From Planctomycetaceae bacterium (GTDB lineage: Bacteria > Planctomycetota > Planctomycetia > Planctomycetales > Planctomycetaceae), in NCBI GenBank assembly GCA_002722955.1, contig PBMZ01000178.1, positions 1-64,000 of the forward strand: DNA of 64,000 nucleotides. The letters run 5' to 3'. A program made the translations under genes and the position numbers. The notes under the pieces are model-generated. The model saw only the letters and a list, made by a program, of their open reading frames with translations, searched no databases and was not told where the DNA came from. Below are positions 37,084-46,652 of this stretch, piece after piece. How positions within the stretch are numbered: the stretch's first letter is position 1; each line of letters opens with the position of its first letter.

Positions 37084-37325
37084 AACGCAATTAGCCTCCA
37101 GAACATTGGTCATTCAACTCACAACTGATCGGCTGCTTGCGTTCATTGACGGTTATGCTTAAGACCAGCCGCAGTCGCCTACGGCTTGCCGTTAGACTTC
37201 CATTGGTTTCGGTCCAAACCACGAATTATCGCGTCAGTGACTTGAAGCCAACCGCCATCGTTCGTGATTATGGGACGCTTGTGCTTTGTTCTCAACCGAA
37301 CGCATGATGCGGAGCTTTTTCAACT

Positions 37326-38825
37326 ATGACGATTCCTCCACTGGTGATTCTGGCCATCGGGATTATTACCGTCCTTGGCCTGATTATTTTCTTTCGAGTC
37401 AACGCGTTTATCGCACTCATCACAGCGGCTGTGATCGTCAGTCTGCTGGCTCCGGGCGCTACTGCCGAGAAGATCACACGCGTCGCTGCCGCGTTTGGTG
37501 GTGCGGCCGGCGGGATCGGTATCGTGATCGGTTTAGCCGCCGTCATTGGCAAATGCATGATGGACAGCGGCGCGGCCGACCGAGTGGTTCGCGCGTTCCT
37601 TGGCCTGTTGGGCGAGAAGCGATCGCCGTGGGCCTTGATGGGCAGCGGCTATGTGCTGGCCGTGCCCGTGTTCTTCGATACGGTGTTTTATCTGCTCGTC
37701 CCGCTAGCGCGATCGTTCTATCGCCGAACGGGCGGTAACTATCTCAAATGCATCTTGGCGATCGCCGCCGGTGGAGCCATCACGCACACGCTCGTACCAC
37801 CAACACCCGGGCCGTTGCTGATGGCTCAGACGTTGGGCATTGACCTGGGCACAATGATTATGGTCGGAGCCCTGGTCGCGATGCCCGCTGCTGTCGCTGG
37901 AATCGTCTTCGCTGGCATTGCCGACAAGAAACTCGACATCCCGATGCGACAAGTCGACAACGAGGAACCCGAGCAGTTGTCAGACGATCAACTGCCGTCG
38001 CTGTTCATGTCGCTGCTTCCCGTGTTGTTGCCAGTCGTCATGATTGCCATTCACACGATCGCCGACACGATGTCTCGACCGGAAGTTGACGCGATGGTGA
38101 ACGGCGATTGGAAAGCTCAAATCGCCACGATGGTTGATGACGAGGGAATGAAAACCAAAGATGCCATCGACAAGTTGAAAAAGTCGGCGCAAGCTGACGG
38201 CACATCTCTGGGCACTTGGTGGGACATCTCGCAGTACACCGCCGTGACTGGTAATCCGAACTTAGCACTGCTGATTTCAACAATCATCGCTTTGTGGGTC
38301 TTGTACCAGCAACGAAAGCCAACCCTTGACGAACTGGCGAAAGTTGTCGAGACCTCACTGATGAGCGGCGGTGTAATCATCCTCATCACGGCTGCCGGAT
38401 CGGCTTTTGGAGCGATGTTGAAAGCCGCAAATATCGGCAAAGCCATCGAGGAAACTTTTGGAGCCGACGAATCGGGGTTGATCTTGTTATTCATCGGTTT
38501 CGCAGTTGCCGCACTACTAAAGATCGCTCAAGGTTCAAGCACGTCAGCAATGATCGTCGGCTCGGCAATGTTAGCCTCGATGATCGCCGGGAAGGACTTG
38601 CCTTATCACCCGGTCTACTTGGCCACGGCAATCGGCTCGGGCTCATTGATTGGTTCGTGGATGAACGACAGCGGATTCTGGATCTTCACCAAAATGGGCG
38701 GCTTGACGGAAATCGAGTCGCTGAAGAGTTGGACGATCCTGCTAATAGTCCTCGGCCTGGTCAGCATGACGATGACGGTGATCTTGGTCTTCGCAATGCC
38801 GATGCCGTTGTCGCCTGCTGGGTAA
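37326..38825 (+). CDS. GntP-family gluconate/sugar-acid:H+ symporter
   Basis: 499 residues, about 12 TM helices. Matches GntP: N-terminal helices [17 protein letters not shown], central [23 protein letters not shown] and [19 protein letters not shown] (the conserved VPPTPGP), and the C-terminal [14 protein letters not shown] and [23 protein letters not shown] longer-than-usual hydrophilic insert (about 200-300, [16 protein letters not shown], then [12 protein letters not shown]) lies mid-protein. GntP carriers bring in gluconate or related hydroxy acids with protons. The next gene is a CoA-transferase subunit, hinting at organic-acid use. Confidence 0.9.
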   Translation: MTIPPLVILAIGIITVLGLIIFFRVNAFIALITAAVIVSLLAPGATAEKITRVAAAFGGAAGGIGIVIGLAAVIGKCMMDSGAADRVVRAFLGLLGEKRSPWALMGSGYVLAVPVFFDTVFYLLVPLARSFYRRTGGNYLKCILAIAAGGAITHTLVPPTPGPLLMAQTLGIDLGTMIMVGALVAMPAAVAGIVFAGIADKKLDIPMRQVDNEEPEQLSDDQLPSLFMSLLPVLLPVVMIAIHTIADTMSRPEVDAMVNGDWKAQIATMVDDEGMKTKDAIDKLKKSAQADGTSLGTWWDISQYTAVTGNPNLALLISTIIALWVLYQQRKPTLDELAKVVETSLMSGGVIILITAAGSAFGAMLKAANIGKAIEETFGADESGLILLFIGFAVAALLKIAQGSSTSAMIVGSAMLASMIAGKDLPYHPVYLATAIGSGSLIGSWMNDSGFWIFTKMGGLTEIESLKSWTILLIVLGLVSMTMTVILVFAMPMPLSPAG

Positions 38826-38881
38826 GATTCTTCGAACAGAAGATCGCAGAGATAACAGAGTGTTTTGAATTTTGAGTTGCC

Positions 38882-38945
38882 CGTAGTGGGATTCGCCAGA
38901 ATTCCTTAGGCCAAATTAATGGGACTTCTGGCGAAGTCCACTACG
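38882..38945. repeat. CGTAGTGG...CCACTACG palindrome
   Basis: CGTAGTGGGATTCGCCAGAA pairs with TTCTGGCGAAGTCCACTACG, with 2 mismatches, around an AT-rich centre. It lies between the permease and CoA-transferase genes. Confidence 0.75.
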
Positions 38946-38997
38946 TGAAAACGTTTCTCTGCGGTCTCCTATTCAATCCTTCACAACAATCATATTC

Positions 38998-39771
38998 ATG
39001 CCCGATTACAACGACATCGAACTGATGATCTGCACGGCTGCCGCGGCCCTTGAGGATGGGGCGACGGTAGTTGTTGGCACGGGGGCTCCGTGTGCGGCGG
39101 CGATGTTGGCTCAGAAGACGACGGCTCCGAACTTGACGTTGATGTTTGAAGCCGGCGGCGTTGGCCCGTTGTTGCCGAGGATGCCGATTAGCGTTGGCGA
39201 CTCGCGAACGTTTTACAAAGGCGTCATGGCGTCGAGCATGGCCGAGATCATGGAAACGTGTCAGCGAGGCATGGTCGATTACTCGTTCCTTGGCGGTGCT
39301 CAGATCGATCAGTATGGCAACTTGAACTCGACAATGATCGGCGACGACTATCAAAAGCCAAAAGTGAGATTCCCCGGCAGCGGCGGCGCCAACGACTTGG
39401 GTTCGCTTTGCTGGAGAATCCTCGTGATGACGCCGCACGACCGAAGACGGTTTGTCGAGAAAGTTGACTTCCGCACAACTCCCGGTTTTCTGGAAGGCGG
39501 CGATTCGCGCGAGAAAGCGGGCTTGCCCCCGGGCACCGGGCCTTACCGAGTCATCACGGACTTGGCAGTCATGGGTTATCACGCGGAAAGCAAACACATG
39601 CAGGTCGAGTCCTTGCATCCAGACGTCAGCTTCAATGACGTGCAAGCTCGAACGGGCTTTGAACTATTACAAGCGGACAAGGTTCAAACGACGGCCGCAC
39701 CAAGAGCCGTCGTCCTTGAGATCTTGAGGAACGAAGTCGATCCGATGCGCTACATCATTGGTCGCGGATAG
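38998..39771 (+). CDS. CoA-transferase subunit B-like protein, orphan
   Basis: 257 residues. Pattern of family I CoA-transferase beta/GctB-type subunits: ATVVVGTGAPCAAAMLAQKT (about 22-41), LMFEAGGVGPLLP (about 49-61), GGAQIDQYGNLNSTMIGD (about 99-116) and GSGGANDL (about 126). The usual catalytic Glu of beta subunits (ENG/ESG type) is here in FEAGG. Such subunits normally pair with an alpha subunit encoded immediately upstream, but the neighbour is a GntP permease. It moves CoA between acyl acids, with substrate unknown. Confidence 0.8.
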   Translation: MPDYNDIELMICTAAAALEDGATVVVGTGAPCAAAMLAQKTTAPNLTLMFEAGGVGPLLPRMPISVGDSRTFYKGVMASSMAEIMETCQRGMVDYSFLGGAQIDQYGNLNSTMIGDDYQKPKVRFPGSGGANDLGSLCWRILVMTPHDRRRFVEKVDFRTTPGFLEGGDSREKAGLPPGTGPYRVITDLAVMGYHAESKHMQVESLHPDVSFNDVQARTGFELLQADKVQTTAAPRAVVLEILRNEVDPMRYIIGRG

Positions 39772-39890
39772 TTGCTGAAAAGTTGTCGCATTCTCTTGCG
39801 AATGGCGAATCTTTGCGTTCAGCACACTTCTAGAGAGCCACGATCGCTGTGCTCTCGACACTTACGTTCAAACTGCGAAAGGGATCCGTC

Positions 39891-40760
39891 ATGAAACAGC
39901 TAGCATTCATCCTCTCAACACTTCTGACAACTTCACAAGCGTTCGGGCAAATCGACATCTACGTGCGGAATCACGACTTCGATCGTGTGCTGATTCCAGG
40001 CACGTTTTCTGGACCCGACATGAACGGTGATGGCGTCGGCGACAACTATGATGGTCCATTCAACATCGCGCTACTCGAAGCCGATCTGGATCCAACGGAC
40101 GAATTCGATTGGCTGCGCATCGAAAACACTGGATTCGTGAACAACGTTGGAGTGATCGTTCCGATTGTTTCTCCGGCTCCATTTGGCTGGGATTTGGTGC
40201 GTCCCGACGGGCCCGTGAATTACTCGCCGAGTAACTCGGCCGTGATTCTGGACACATCGATTGGCGACTTCTACTTGCCGGGCGAAGCCGGAACGCAAGT
40301 GGGCGGAATCTTCTTGACGAACTCGCCGGATCAGCTCCGTGTTGGACTCCGACAGCGAGTAGGCCATCGTATTCAGCCCGGTCGAACTTATGAGTTGAGC
40401 GTCGATGTCGGCGATCCAATGACTGACTTCGTCAACTTTGATTCGGTCTATAACCTCGGTGGATTTCCGGGCTATGACATCGAGCTGCATGCCGGCGGTG
40501 AATTGTTGGCGACAACGGCATCAGACACCCTCGGCGGTCCCGAAGGCACTATGTCTACAATCACATTGACATATGACTCGAACAATGCCCCGCCGGCTGC
40601 CGTTGGCGAACGACTGGAGATTTACTTGTTGAACCGCAACAACACAGCCGGCGTCACCGGATTGCACGGCGAGGTCAACTTCGACAACGTAACGCTCTCG
40701 CACACTCCGAACGAAGCTCGCCCATCGCCTCCACGACGCGGTATGCGTCGGCGTCGTTAG
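39891..40760 (+). CDS. Secreted beta-rich protein of unknown function
   Basis: 289 residues from ATG 39891, preceded by AAGGGATC. Signal peptide MKQLAFILSTLLTTSQAFGQ. The mature part is a galactose-binding-like or PEP-CTERM-type sandwich: IDIYVRNHDFDRVLIPG at the start, MNGDGVGDNYDGP (possible calcium loop), RVGHRIQPGRTYELSVDVGD and VNFDNVTLSHTP near the end. Instead of a PEP-CTERM anchor it finishes with a basic tail (PSPPRRGMRRRR). Family members often bind carbohydrates. No firm function can be assigned. Confidence 0.65.
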   Translation: MKQLAFILSTLLTTSQAFGQIDIYVRNHDFDRVLIPGTFSGPDMNGDGVGDNYDGPFNIALLEADLDPTDEFDWLRIENTGFVNNVGVIVPIVSPAPFGWDLVRPDGPVNYSPSNSAVILDTSIGDFYLPGEAGTQVGGIFLTNSPDQLRVGLRQRVGHRIQPGRTYELSVDVGDPMTDFVNFDSVYNLGGFPGYDIELHAGGELLATTASDTLGGPEGTMSTITLTYDSNNAPPAAVGERLEIYLLNRNNTAGVTGLHGEVNFDNVTLSHTPNEARPSPPRRGMRRRR

Positions 40761-40897
40761 AGTTCGACGAATTCCTAGACAACAATTATCGGGGGAGCGC
40801 GTTGCGACGTGCATCCCCATTTTTGTGCGCATACGTTGACCAGCGGCCCGTTTCTTGCGAGTTTGATCTCCGAGAGTAACCCGAATCGCGAGGACGA

Positions 40898-42391
40898 ATG
40901 ATGAGCAAGCGCGTACTACTAGCCGGAGTCTTTCACGAGACGCATACTTTTCTGGGGGACATTACGTCGCTCGAGGACTTTGCTCTTCGGCGTGGCGACG
41001 AGATCTTGACGGCTCGCGATGATGGCTCGCCGTTATCGGGTGTGTTGGAATTCGCCGAGCAAAACGGCTGGGAAGTCTTGCCATCCATCGATCTCAGAGC
41101 GACGCCTGCTGGTTCCGTCAGTGATGAGGTTCTCGAGGTCTTCACACAAGCCTTTGAAGAGACCGCCTCGCGTGAATTGCCGAACGGCATCGATGGCATT
41201 TACTTGGTGCTTCACGGCGCGATGGTTTGTGAGTCTTTCCCGGATGTCGAAGGCGAGGTCTTGCGGCGGATTCGCGCGATCGAGGGACTCGGTGATACAC
41301 CCATTTGTGGCGTTCTGGACTTGCACGGAAACATTAGTGAGGCGACCGCCACGTTGGCGCAAGGTTTTATCGCTTATCGCAAGAACCCGCACATCGATTC
41401 GCGTGCCGCGTCGATCGACGGCGCGAAGTTGTTGGACCGAATCCTGACGACCGGCGAAAGACCGGCGTGCGTCTGGCAACAACCCTCAGTGATGTGGCCG
41501 CCCACGGGAACAGGGACTGACGACGATCCCATGAACGCGCTGGAAGCGATGTCTCGAGAAATCGAAGCGAACTATCCTGACATCTTCGCAGTCAACGTCT
41601 TCGGTGGCTTTTCTTTCGCGGATACTCCCGACACTGGTGTCAGTTTTAACGCGATCACATTCGGCTCACCGGAAGTCGCTCAGGCCGAAATTGACAAACT
41701 GTCTGATTGGACTGTTGCTAACAGAGAACTCGGTAACAAAGTCGACGCGTCGCTGACTGAGATCCTTGATAATCTTGACGACGACCTAGCCAATCGAACG
41801 CCGATCATTTTGGTCGAACCCGCTGATAACATCGGCGGTGGCGCACCAGGAGATGCAACGACGATCCTGCGCGAGTTCGTTGAGCGTGGCATCGACAACT
41901 GCGCGGTTATCATCAACGATCCGGAATCTGTTCAGAAGCTGTCTGATGTGCAAGTGGGCGACTCCGTGACACTCAACATCGGCGGCAAGACAAACGATAT
42001 GACAGAAGGCCCTGTCGAGTTAGAAGTCACACTGCTATCAAAATCGGATGGCCAGTTCGAGCTTGAAGATCACAACAGCCACTTGGCATCGATGAATGGC
42101 ATCTACATCAACATGGGACCGTCAGCAACTGTGCAGCATGGAGGTCTACGTATCCTGCTGACATCGCGCAAGACGCCGCCGTTTGATCTTGGCCAATTCC
42201 GAAGCCAAGGCATCGTGCCTGAGGAACTCTCGGTAATCGGTGTCAAAGCCGCAGTGGCTCACCGCCGGGCCTACGACAAGATCACAGGCGTAACGTACAC
42301 GGTCGATACTGCCGGTCCGTGTTCCAGCAACCTGAAGACGTTCACGTTCGAGAAACTGCGACGGCCGATCTTTCCGCTTGATGATGATTGA
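40898..42391 (+). CDS. M81 family metallopeptidase, MlrC-like
   Basis: 497 residues. Matches the MlrC (microcystin-linearised-peptide hydrolase) family: LLAGVFHETHTF at the N-terminus (zinc ligands H, E), LVLHGAMVCESFPDVEGEVL (about 103-122), GVLDLHGNISEA (about 138-149) with the zinc Asp/His, and PADNIGGGAPGDATTILR (about 307-324). Most bacteria with MlrC homologues do not degrade microcystin, so the natural substrate is open. ATG ATG start, with GAGG a few bases upstream. No mlrA, mlrB or mlrD is nearby. Confidence 0.9.
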   Translation: MMSKRVLLAGVFHETHTFLGDITSLEDFALRRGDEILTARDDGSPLSGVLEFAEQNGWEVLPSIDLRATPAGSVSDEVLEVFTQAFEETASRELPNGIDGIYLVLHGAMVCESFPDVEGEVLRRIRAIEGLGDTPICGVLDLHGNISEATATLAQGFIAYRKNPHIDSRAASIDGAKLLDRILTTGERPACVWQQPSVMWPPTGTGTDDDPMNALEAMSREIEANYPDIFAVNVFGGFSFADTPDTGVSFNAITFGSPEVAQAEIDKLSDWTVANRELGNKVDASLTEILDNLDDDLANRTPIILVEPADNIGGGAPGDATTILREFVERGIDNCAVIINDPESVQKLSDVQVGDSVTLNIGGKTNDMTEGPVELEVTLLSKSDGQFELEDHNSHLASMNGIYINMGPSATVQHGGLRILLTSRKTPPFDLGQFRSQGIVPEELSVIGVKAAVAHRRAYDKITGVTYTVDTAGPCSSNLKTFTFEKLRRPIFPLDDD

Positions 42392-42464
42392 GGCGTTGAT
42401 ATGACCATTCGTCCTCGCCTTCGGCCACGGGTTAAACGATGGACTCATGAACTTGATGCTGCAA

Positions 42465-43139
42465 TCAGCGAGGTTCGTCGGTTTGACTCAGCAGTCGAAC
42501 GGCCTTGAACGTGTAAGAGATACCGCTGTAGGCAGTCACGGCAACCGTGCTCCAAAGCAACACATTGCGGATTGTGATAATTGCCTCGCCGCGCAGTGTT
42601 GGGCTGAGTGAAAGCAGGCTGGCGGTGATGGCAACGCATTGCAGTACCATCTTCACTTTGCCAGCCCAATCGGCCGAGAAGTCCTTGCCCTGCTGCTCCA
42701 TGAAAGATCGTAGCGCGGTGATGAACATTTCTCGTCCGATGACGATAGTTACCATCCAGGCGCTAACACCAGACTCTGGTTTTTCCAACAGAAACACGAA
42801 CGAGCCGCAAACGATGATCTTGTCGACGAACGGATCAAGGATGCGTCCCAGAGTGGTCACCATGCCGTACTTGCGGGCGATGTATCCATCCAAAGCGTCA
42901 GTGGCGGCCGCGAAAACAAAGATGGAAGCGGCGGTGATCCATAAGCGGTCGTCTATGTCGATCAGGATGAAGACGACGATCGCCAACCCCAAGCGGCTGG
43001 TCGTGATGAGGTTAGGAAGATTCTTCCAGTCGGCGTTGTTGGGAACGCTCTCGGTAGGTTGAGCGGTCTTCACCGGCGCAGCATCTTGCGATTCCGGTTC
43101 CGTCGGTTGAGTTTGAGGTGATTGGTCGGTGACCGACAT
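42465..43139 (-). CDS. pgsA: CDP-diacylglycerol--glycerol-3-phosphate 3-phosphatidyltransferase
   Basis: 224 residues. A Pro/Gln/Thr-rich hydrophilic N-terminus (about 45 residues, longer than in E. coli) precedes the catalytic CDP-alcohol phosphatidyltransferase motif DALDGYIARKYG and GRILDPFVDK (D-x2-D-G-x2-A-R-x8-G-x3-D-x3-D). Six or so TM helices. Makes phosphatidylglycerophosphate, the first step to phosphatidylglycerol and cardiolipin. The ATG at 43139 lies 1 base after the rimO stop, so the two are a tight operon. The longer upstream frame lies inside rimO and is discounted. Confidence 0.93.
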   Translation of the reverse strand: MSVTDQSPQTQPTEPESQDAAPVKTAQPTESVPNNADWKNLPNLITTSRLGLAIVVFILIDIDDRLWITAASIFVFAAATDALDGYIARKYGMVTTLGRILDPFVDKIIVCGSFVFLLEKPESGVSAWMVTIVIGREMFITALRSFMEQQGKDFSADWAGKVKMVLQCVAITASLLSLSPTLRGEAIITIRNVLLWSTVAVTAYSGISYTFKAVRLLSQTDEPR

Positions 43140-43140
43140 T

Positions 43141-44562
43141 CTACGCTTCTTCGTCTGGCTCGAAAATCCCGGCCAAATCGTAATCGCGTCGTTCGAGAAT
43201 CTCAACGGGAATCATGTCCCCTACTGAGATTCCGTCACCTTGCACGTAAATCTCACCATCAATCTCTGGAGCATCGGCGTAGGTGCGGCCGACCCAGATG
43301 TCTTCGTTGACTTGATCGTCGACGATGACATCCAATTCATAACCAATCAGCGAGTCGCCAAATTTGAAGGCGATGTCTTGTTGCAGTTCCATCAACTCAT
43401 CGCGCCGCTCGATCTTGACTTCCTCAGGAAGATGTCCGTCCAAGCGTTCCGCAGGCGTACCCGGTTCCAGCGAGTACTCGAACACGCCCATACGCTGGAA
43501 TTCGGACTCGACGACAAAGTCCTTGAGTTCTTCGAATTGTTCCCTGGTCTCTCCGGGAAAGCCCGTGATGAATGTCGTTCGCAAAACAAGATTTGGGATG
43601 CTCGACCGCAGCTTCTGAATCAACTCGGTGGTCTTCGCATTGTTCACACGGCGCTGCATGCGTTTTAGCATCACGTCGTTAGCGTGTTGTAACGGCATGT
43701 CCAGATACGGAATGATGCGCTGTGATTCGGCGATGGTCGCGATCAACTCGTCGGTAAAATGAATGGGATACAAATACATCAAGCGTATCCAATCCAGACC
43801 CTCGACTTGTTCGAGCTGTTTCAGGAGTTCTGCTAGCCGCACTTCTCCATAAAGATCGAGTCCGTAATACGTGGTGTCTTGCGCGACCAAGATGAGTTCG
43901 CGAACTCCGTCAGCGACAAGTTCTTGTGCTTCCTCGACAACCATCTCGATAGGTTTCGTCACATGCTTACCGCGCATCTTCGGGATCGCGCAGAACGTGC
44001 AAGTGCGATCGCAGCCTTCGGAGATCTTGAGATAAGCAAAGTGGCTGGGCGTGATTCGCAAGCGGGCGCGATCGTCCATGGCTCGGATTGGCGCGGGCCG
44101 GAAGAGTTCGCGTTGCTCGTTGGCGTTACCCACCAATCGATCGGCGACCTGCGTGATTTCGTCGCGACCGAAGACTCCAACGATGTGGTCGATATCGGGC
44201 ATCTCGTCCAGCAAGCTGCCACCAACGCGTTCAGGTAAACAGCCGGCGACGATGACACCCTTTGTTCCGCCTTCGTTCTTGAGATCGATCATCTCTTGGA
44301 TGACGGACTTTGATTCTTGCCGCGAACTCTCGATAAAACCGCACGTGTTCACGATTACGAAATCGGAACCATTCGGATCCGAGACCGCGGCGTAGCCATC
44401 CAGCGCCAGATTGCCCAACATCTTCTCGCTATCGACAAGATTCTTCGGGCAACCAAGACTAACGAAGGCATACGTACCCTTGGCGTTGTCAGAATTCGAA
44501 GCATCATCGAACTGCGGACCCGGCGAAGAGTCGACGATGGGGAGCGAGAGAGAAGACGTCAA
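43141..44562 (-). CDS. rimO: Ribosomal protein S12 methylthiotransferase
   Basis: 473 residues. Radical-SAM/UPF0004/TRAM layout: N-terminal FVSLGCPKNLVDSEKMLG and IVNTCGF plus GCLPERVG (cysteines of the first cluster), the radical-SAM motif CDRTCTFCAIPKMRGKH (about 197-213), FPGETREQFEEL (about 333), and a C-terminal TRAM domain (YADAPEIDGEIYVQGD). It adds a methylthio group to Asp89 of S12. The CPKN and DSEKMLG pattern separates RimO from MiaB. The first 28 residues are an extra hydrophilic lead. First gene of the rimO-pgsA operon. Confidence 0.96.
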   Translation of the reverse strand: MTSSLSLPIVDSSPGPQFDDASNSDNAKGTYAFVSLGCPKNLVDSEKMLGNLALDGYAAVSDPNGSDFVIVNTCGFIESSRQESKSVIQEMIDLKNEGGTKGVIVAGCLPERVGGSLLDEMPDIDHIVGVFGRDEITQVADRLVGNANEQRELFRPAPIRAMDDRARLRITPSHFAYLKISEGCDRTCTFCAIPKMRGKHVTKPIEMVVEEAQELVADGVRELILVAQDTTYYGLDLYGEVRLAELLKQLEQVEGLDWIRLMYLYPIHFTDELIATIAESQRIIPYLDMPLQHANDVMLKRMQRRVNNAKTTELIQKLRSSIPNLVLRTTFITGFPGETREQFEELKDFVVESEFQRMGVFEYSLEPGTPAERLDGHLPEEVKIERRDELMELQQDIAFKFGDSLIGYELDVIVDDQVNEDIWVGRTYADAPEIDGEIYVQGDGISVGDMIPVEILERRDYDLAGIFEPDEEA

Positions 44563-44591
44563 TGGAATACTTTCTTGACCGTTTGCGATTG

Positions 44592-45932
44592 TTAAACCAC
44601 CAACTCGCCCATCTCGCCCGTGCTATCGACGAACGATTCTGTTGGAACGTCCAGTCGGTTGAGCATCGTGACGAAAAGATTGGTCATTGGCGTTTGCGAT
44701 TTGAACGACACCAACTGGCCGTGCTTGAAACCAAGCCCCTTGCCCCCCGCGACTAAGAGCGGATAGTTGGTGTTGTTATGAGTGCGGCTGTTGCTGCTGC
44801 CGTACATCACGATAGTGTGGTCGAGCAGTGTGCCGTCTCCTTCGGGCGTGGACTTTAGACGACCGAGGAAATAGCCCAGTTGCTCGGCCAGGAATTGGTC
44901 CCACTTGCCCAACTGCTCGGCTCCCTTGCCCTTGCCGGCACCGTGAGCCAATCCGTGCATATTCTTGGCCAGTCCCAGAAGTTGCGGGAACTTGCCAGCG
45001 ATGGACGTTGCACCGTTCATGTTGCCGATCTGATAAGTTGCCACCCGTGTGGAATCGGTTTGGAAGGCCAGGTAGATCAAATCGTACATCGTTTGGATCA
45101 GTTCACGCGGCGTGTTGTCGTCAGCCTCAAGGTGCAAGCCGCTGGCATCGACCTCGGGCTTTGGAATGTCGAGCCATCGCTGCGAGCGTTCGACTCGTTG
45201 TTCAATTTGTCGCACCGAGGCAAGGTACTCGTCGAGCTTGCGTTGGTCGTGTTTGCCAAGCCGATTTCGCAGCGACTTGGAATGAGCCAATACCAAATCG
45301 AGCATGCTCTTCGAGTTTTGCAGCTTCTGCTTTTGGCTGGCAAGCGAATCCGTGTCGCTACCGAAGAAGCGATCAAATACGGGCTGCGGTTTATTCTGAG
45401 CCGGGACAGGTTCGCCGCGGCGGCCAAACGATAGCGTGCTGGATCGAGTCGGCTCGCCAATCCCCCCATCGGTGGAAAGTACTAACGAGCTATAACGGGT
45501 AGCGTCTGCGTTTCTCATGGCGACCAATTGATCGATCGAGACAGAATTGCGCAGTTGTGCTCCCTTCAGTTGCGCGGCGGTCAGCCAGATGTCGGCTGTG
45601 TCGTGCCCGCCCATCCGTCGGCCGTTCAAATGCGATAGACCTTTGAGAACGCTGACTTGATCTCTTAGCGGTTCGAGACACGCCAAGCTGCGGTTGAACT
45701 CGAAGTCCGTGCCCTCGCCCTTGGGGATCCAATTCCACTGAGCGTTTTCACCGTCTTCAGGACGAAAGACCGCACCGTATGGAAAGTACATAGCACAGAA
45801 CCGCTTGGGCTGCTGCTTCTGTTGGGAATCAGCGGCCATGCATTCCAGATAAGGCAGGGCCAAGGCCACGCCAGTACCTCGAAGAAAAGTACGTCGGTTT
45901 AAGTGCCAAGATTTCGTCATATTCGATCTCAT
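44592..45932 (-). CDS. DUF1552 protein with Tat signal
   Basis: About 446 residues. N-terminus HLNRRTFLRGTGVALALPYLE is a twin-arginine signal (RRTFLR). Body motifs SVLKGLSH, GGHDTADIWLTA, SIDQLVA, SLVLSTDGG and LKSTPEGDGTLLDHT with YGSSNSRTHNNTNYPLLVAGG match DUF1552, an alkaline-phosphatase-like family related to DUF1501. It normally pairs with a DUF1592-type cytochrome encoded upstream, which is absent here. Two starts are possible (45932 or 45920). The longer frame to 46067 reads through the palindrome at 45963 and is rejected. Confidence 0.88.
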   Translation of the reverse strand: MRSNMTKSWHLNRRTFLRGTGVALALPYLECMAADSQQKQQPKRFCAMYFPYGAVFRPEDGENAQWNWIPKGEGTDFEFNRSLACLEPLRDQVSVLKGLSHLNGRRMGGHDTADIWLTAAQLKGAQLRNSVSIDQLVAMRNADATRYSSLVLSTDGGIGEPTRSSTLSFGRRGEPVPAQNKPQPVFDRFFGSDTDSLASQKQKLQNSKSMLDLVLAHSKSLRNRLGKHDQRKLDEYLASVRQIEQRVERSQRWLDIPKPEVDASGLHLEADDNTPRELIQTMYDLIYLAFQTDSTRVATYQIGNMNGATSIAGKFPQLLGLAKNMHGLAHGAGKGKGAEQLGKWDQFLAEQLGYFLGRLKSTPEGDGTLLDHTIVMYGSSNSRTHNNTNYPLLVAGGKGLGFKHGQLVSFKSQTPMTNLFVTMLNRLDVPTESFVDSTGEMGELVV

Positions 45933-45962
45933 GTCTTGTGGCTCGTGTACCACTCCAGCCTG

Positions 45963-46026
45963 ATGTAGGACGGATTGCCAATCCGTCCTATGTGGGTGCG
46001 ATCGGATTCGGCAATCCGACCTACAT
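45963..46026. repeat. GTAGG-CGGATTGCCAATCCG palindrome, copy 2
   Basis: ATGTAGG/CCTACAT ends enclose CGGATTGCCAATCCG and CGGATTCGGCAATCCG. Same family as 21580-21636. It occupies the gap between the DUF2062 and DUF1552 genes. Confidence 0.85.
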
Positions 46027-46070
46027 GCGTGTTCAAGAAAAGAGCACTGCCGACTCGACCAATTCACTCG

Positions 46071-46652
46071 TTACGAAGTTTGTTCGACGGTCATTTTCGG
46101 TTCGGCTGACTTCTCCGCTTCCGCGTTGGCGAACTTAGGGCGAGTCGTCTCGACCGCGACTTGGGTCGAGGACACACTCTTAAGCAACCATCGCATGGTG
46201 GGATAAGTCACCGCGCTACAAATGACACCGACGATCAACGAGCCAATCAGCAGCGGGAAGCCGCCGTTAACAAACAGTTGTACGACCGAAGTCCACCAGG
46301 TCGCGAAACTGTCGTAATGCAAGATTTGCTCGAACTCAGCGTACGAAACCGAGCCCTCGACGAACAGTGTTCCGACTTTGTAATTGAAGTAATAAATCGG
46401 AACGGTCGTCAATGGATTCGTGACATACACGGTAATCAAGGCGGCAACACGATTGAAACTCATGTAGCGGCCGATTAATCCGTGCAGCAAAATCACCAAC
46501 GCCATTTGGCAGCCGACGGTTGGTGTCATCCCAATAAACATACCAATGGTGGTGCCCAACGCAATCGAATGCGCCGAGTCATCGAGCATTAGAATCTCTC
46601 GCAACAATCTGCGAGGACTGCTCCACCAATGTATGTCTTGGGCTTCTTTCAT
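46071..46652 (-). CDS. DUF2062 membrane protein
   Basis: About 193 residues from ATG 46652 (MKEAQDIHWWSSPRRLLREI), preceded by GGGAACAG. Three or four TM helices. HSIALGTTIGMFIGMTPTVG and CQMALVILLHGLIGRYMSFNR, then YVTNPLTTVPIYYFNYKVG, are the DUF2062 signature (N-P-L-T-x-x-P). This widespread family has no proven function. A hydrophilic C-terminus (VETTRPKFANAEAEK) follows. An open frame upstream to 46889 has low-complexity, Cys-rich sequence unlike the family and is not counted. Confidence 0.85.
   Translation of the reverse strand: MKEAQDIHWWSSPRRLLREILMLDDSAHSIALGTTIGMFIGMTPTVGCQMALVILLHGLIGRYMSFNRVAALITVYVTNPLTTVPIYYFNYKVGTLFVEGSVSYAEFEQILHYDSFATWWTSVVQLFVNGGFPLLIGSLIVGVICSAVTYPTMRWLLKSVSSTQVAVETTRPKFANAEAEKSAEPKMTVEQTS

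Noticed and set aside
40898-42391. Microcystin-degradation cluster
   Set aside because: The MlrC-like gene is clear, but mlrA, mlrB and mlrD are absent, and MlrC homologues are widespread in non-degraders.
42465-43205. Longer pgsA starting inside rimO
   Set aside because: The extra 22 residues read through the rimO C-terminus in another frame, and the ATG one base after the rimO stop gives a normal operon junction.
45933-46067. N-terminal extension of the DUF1552 gene
   Set aside because: It translates the GTAGG palindrome and would put 45 residues in front of the Tat signal.
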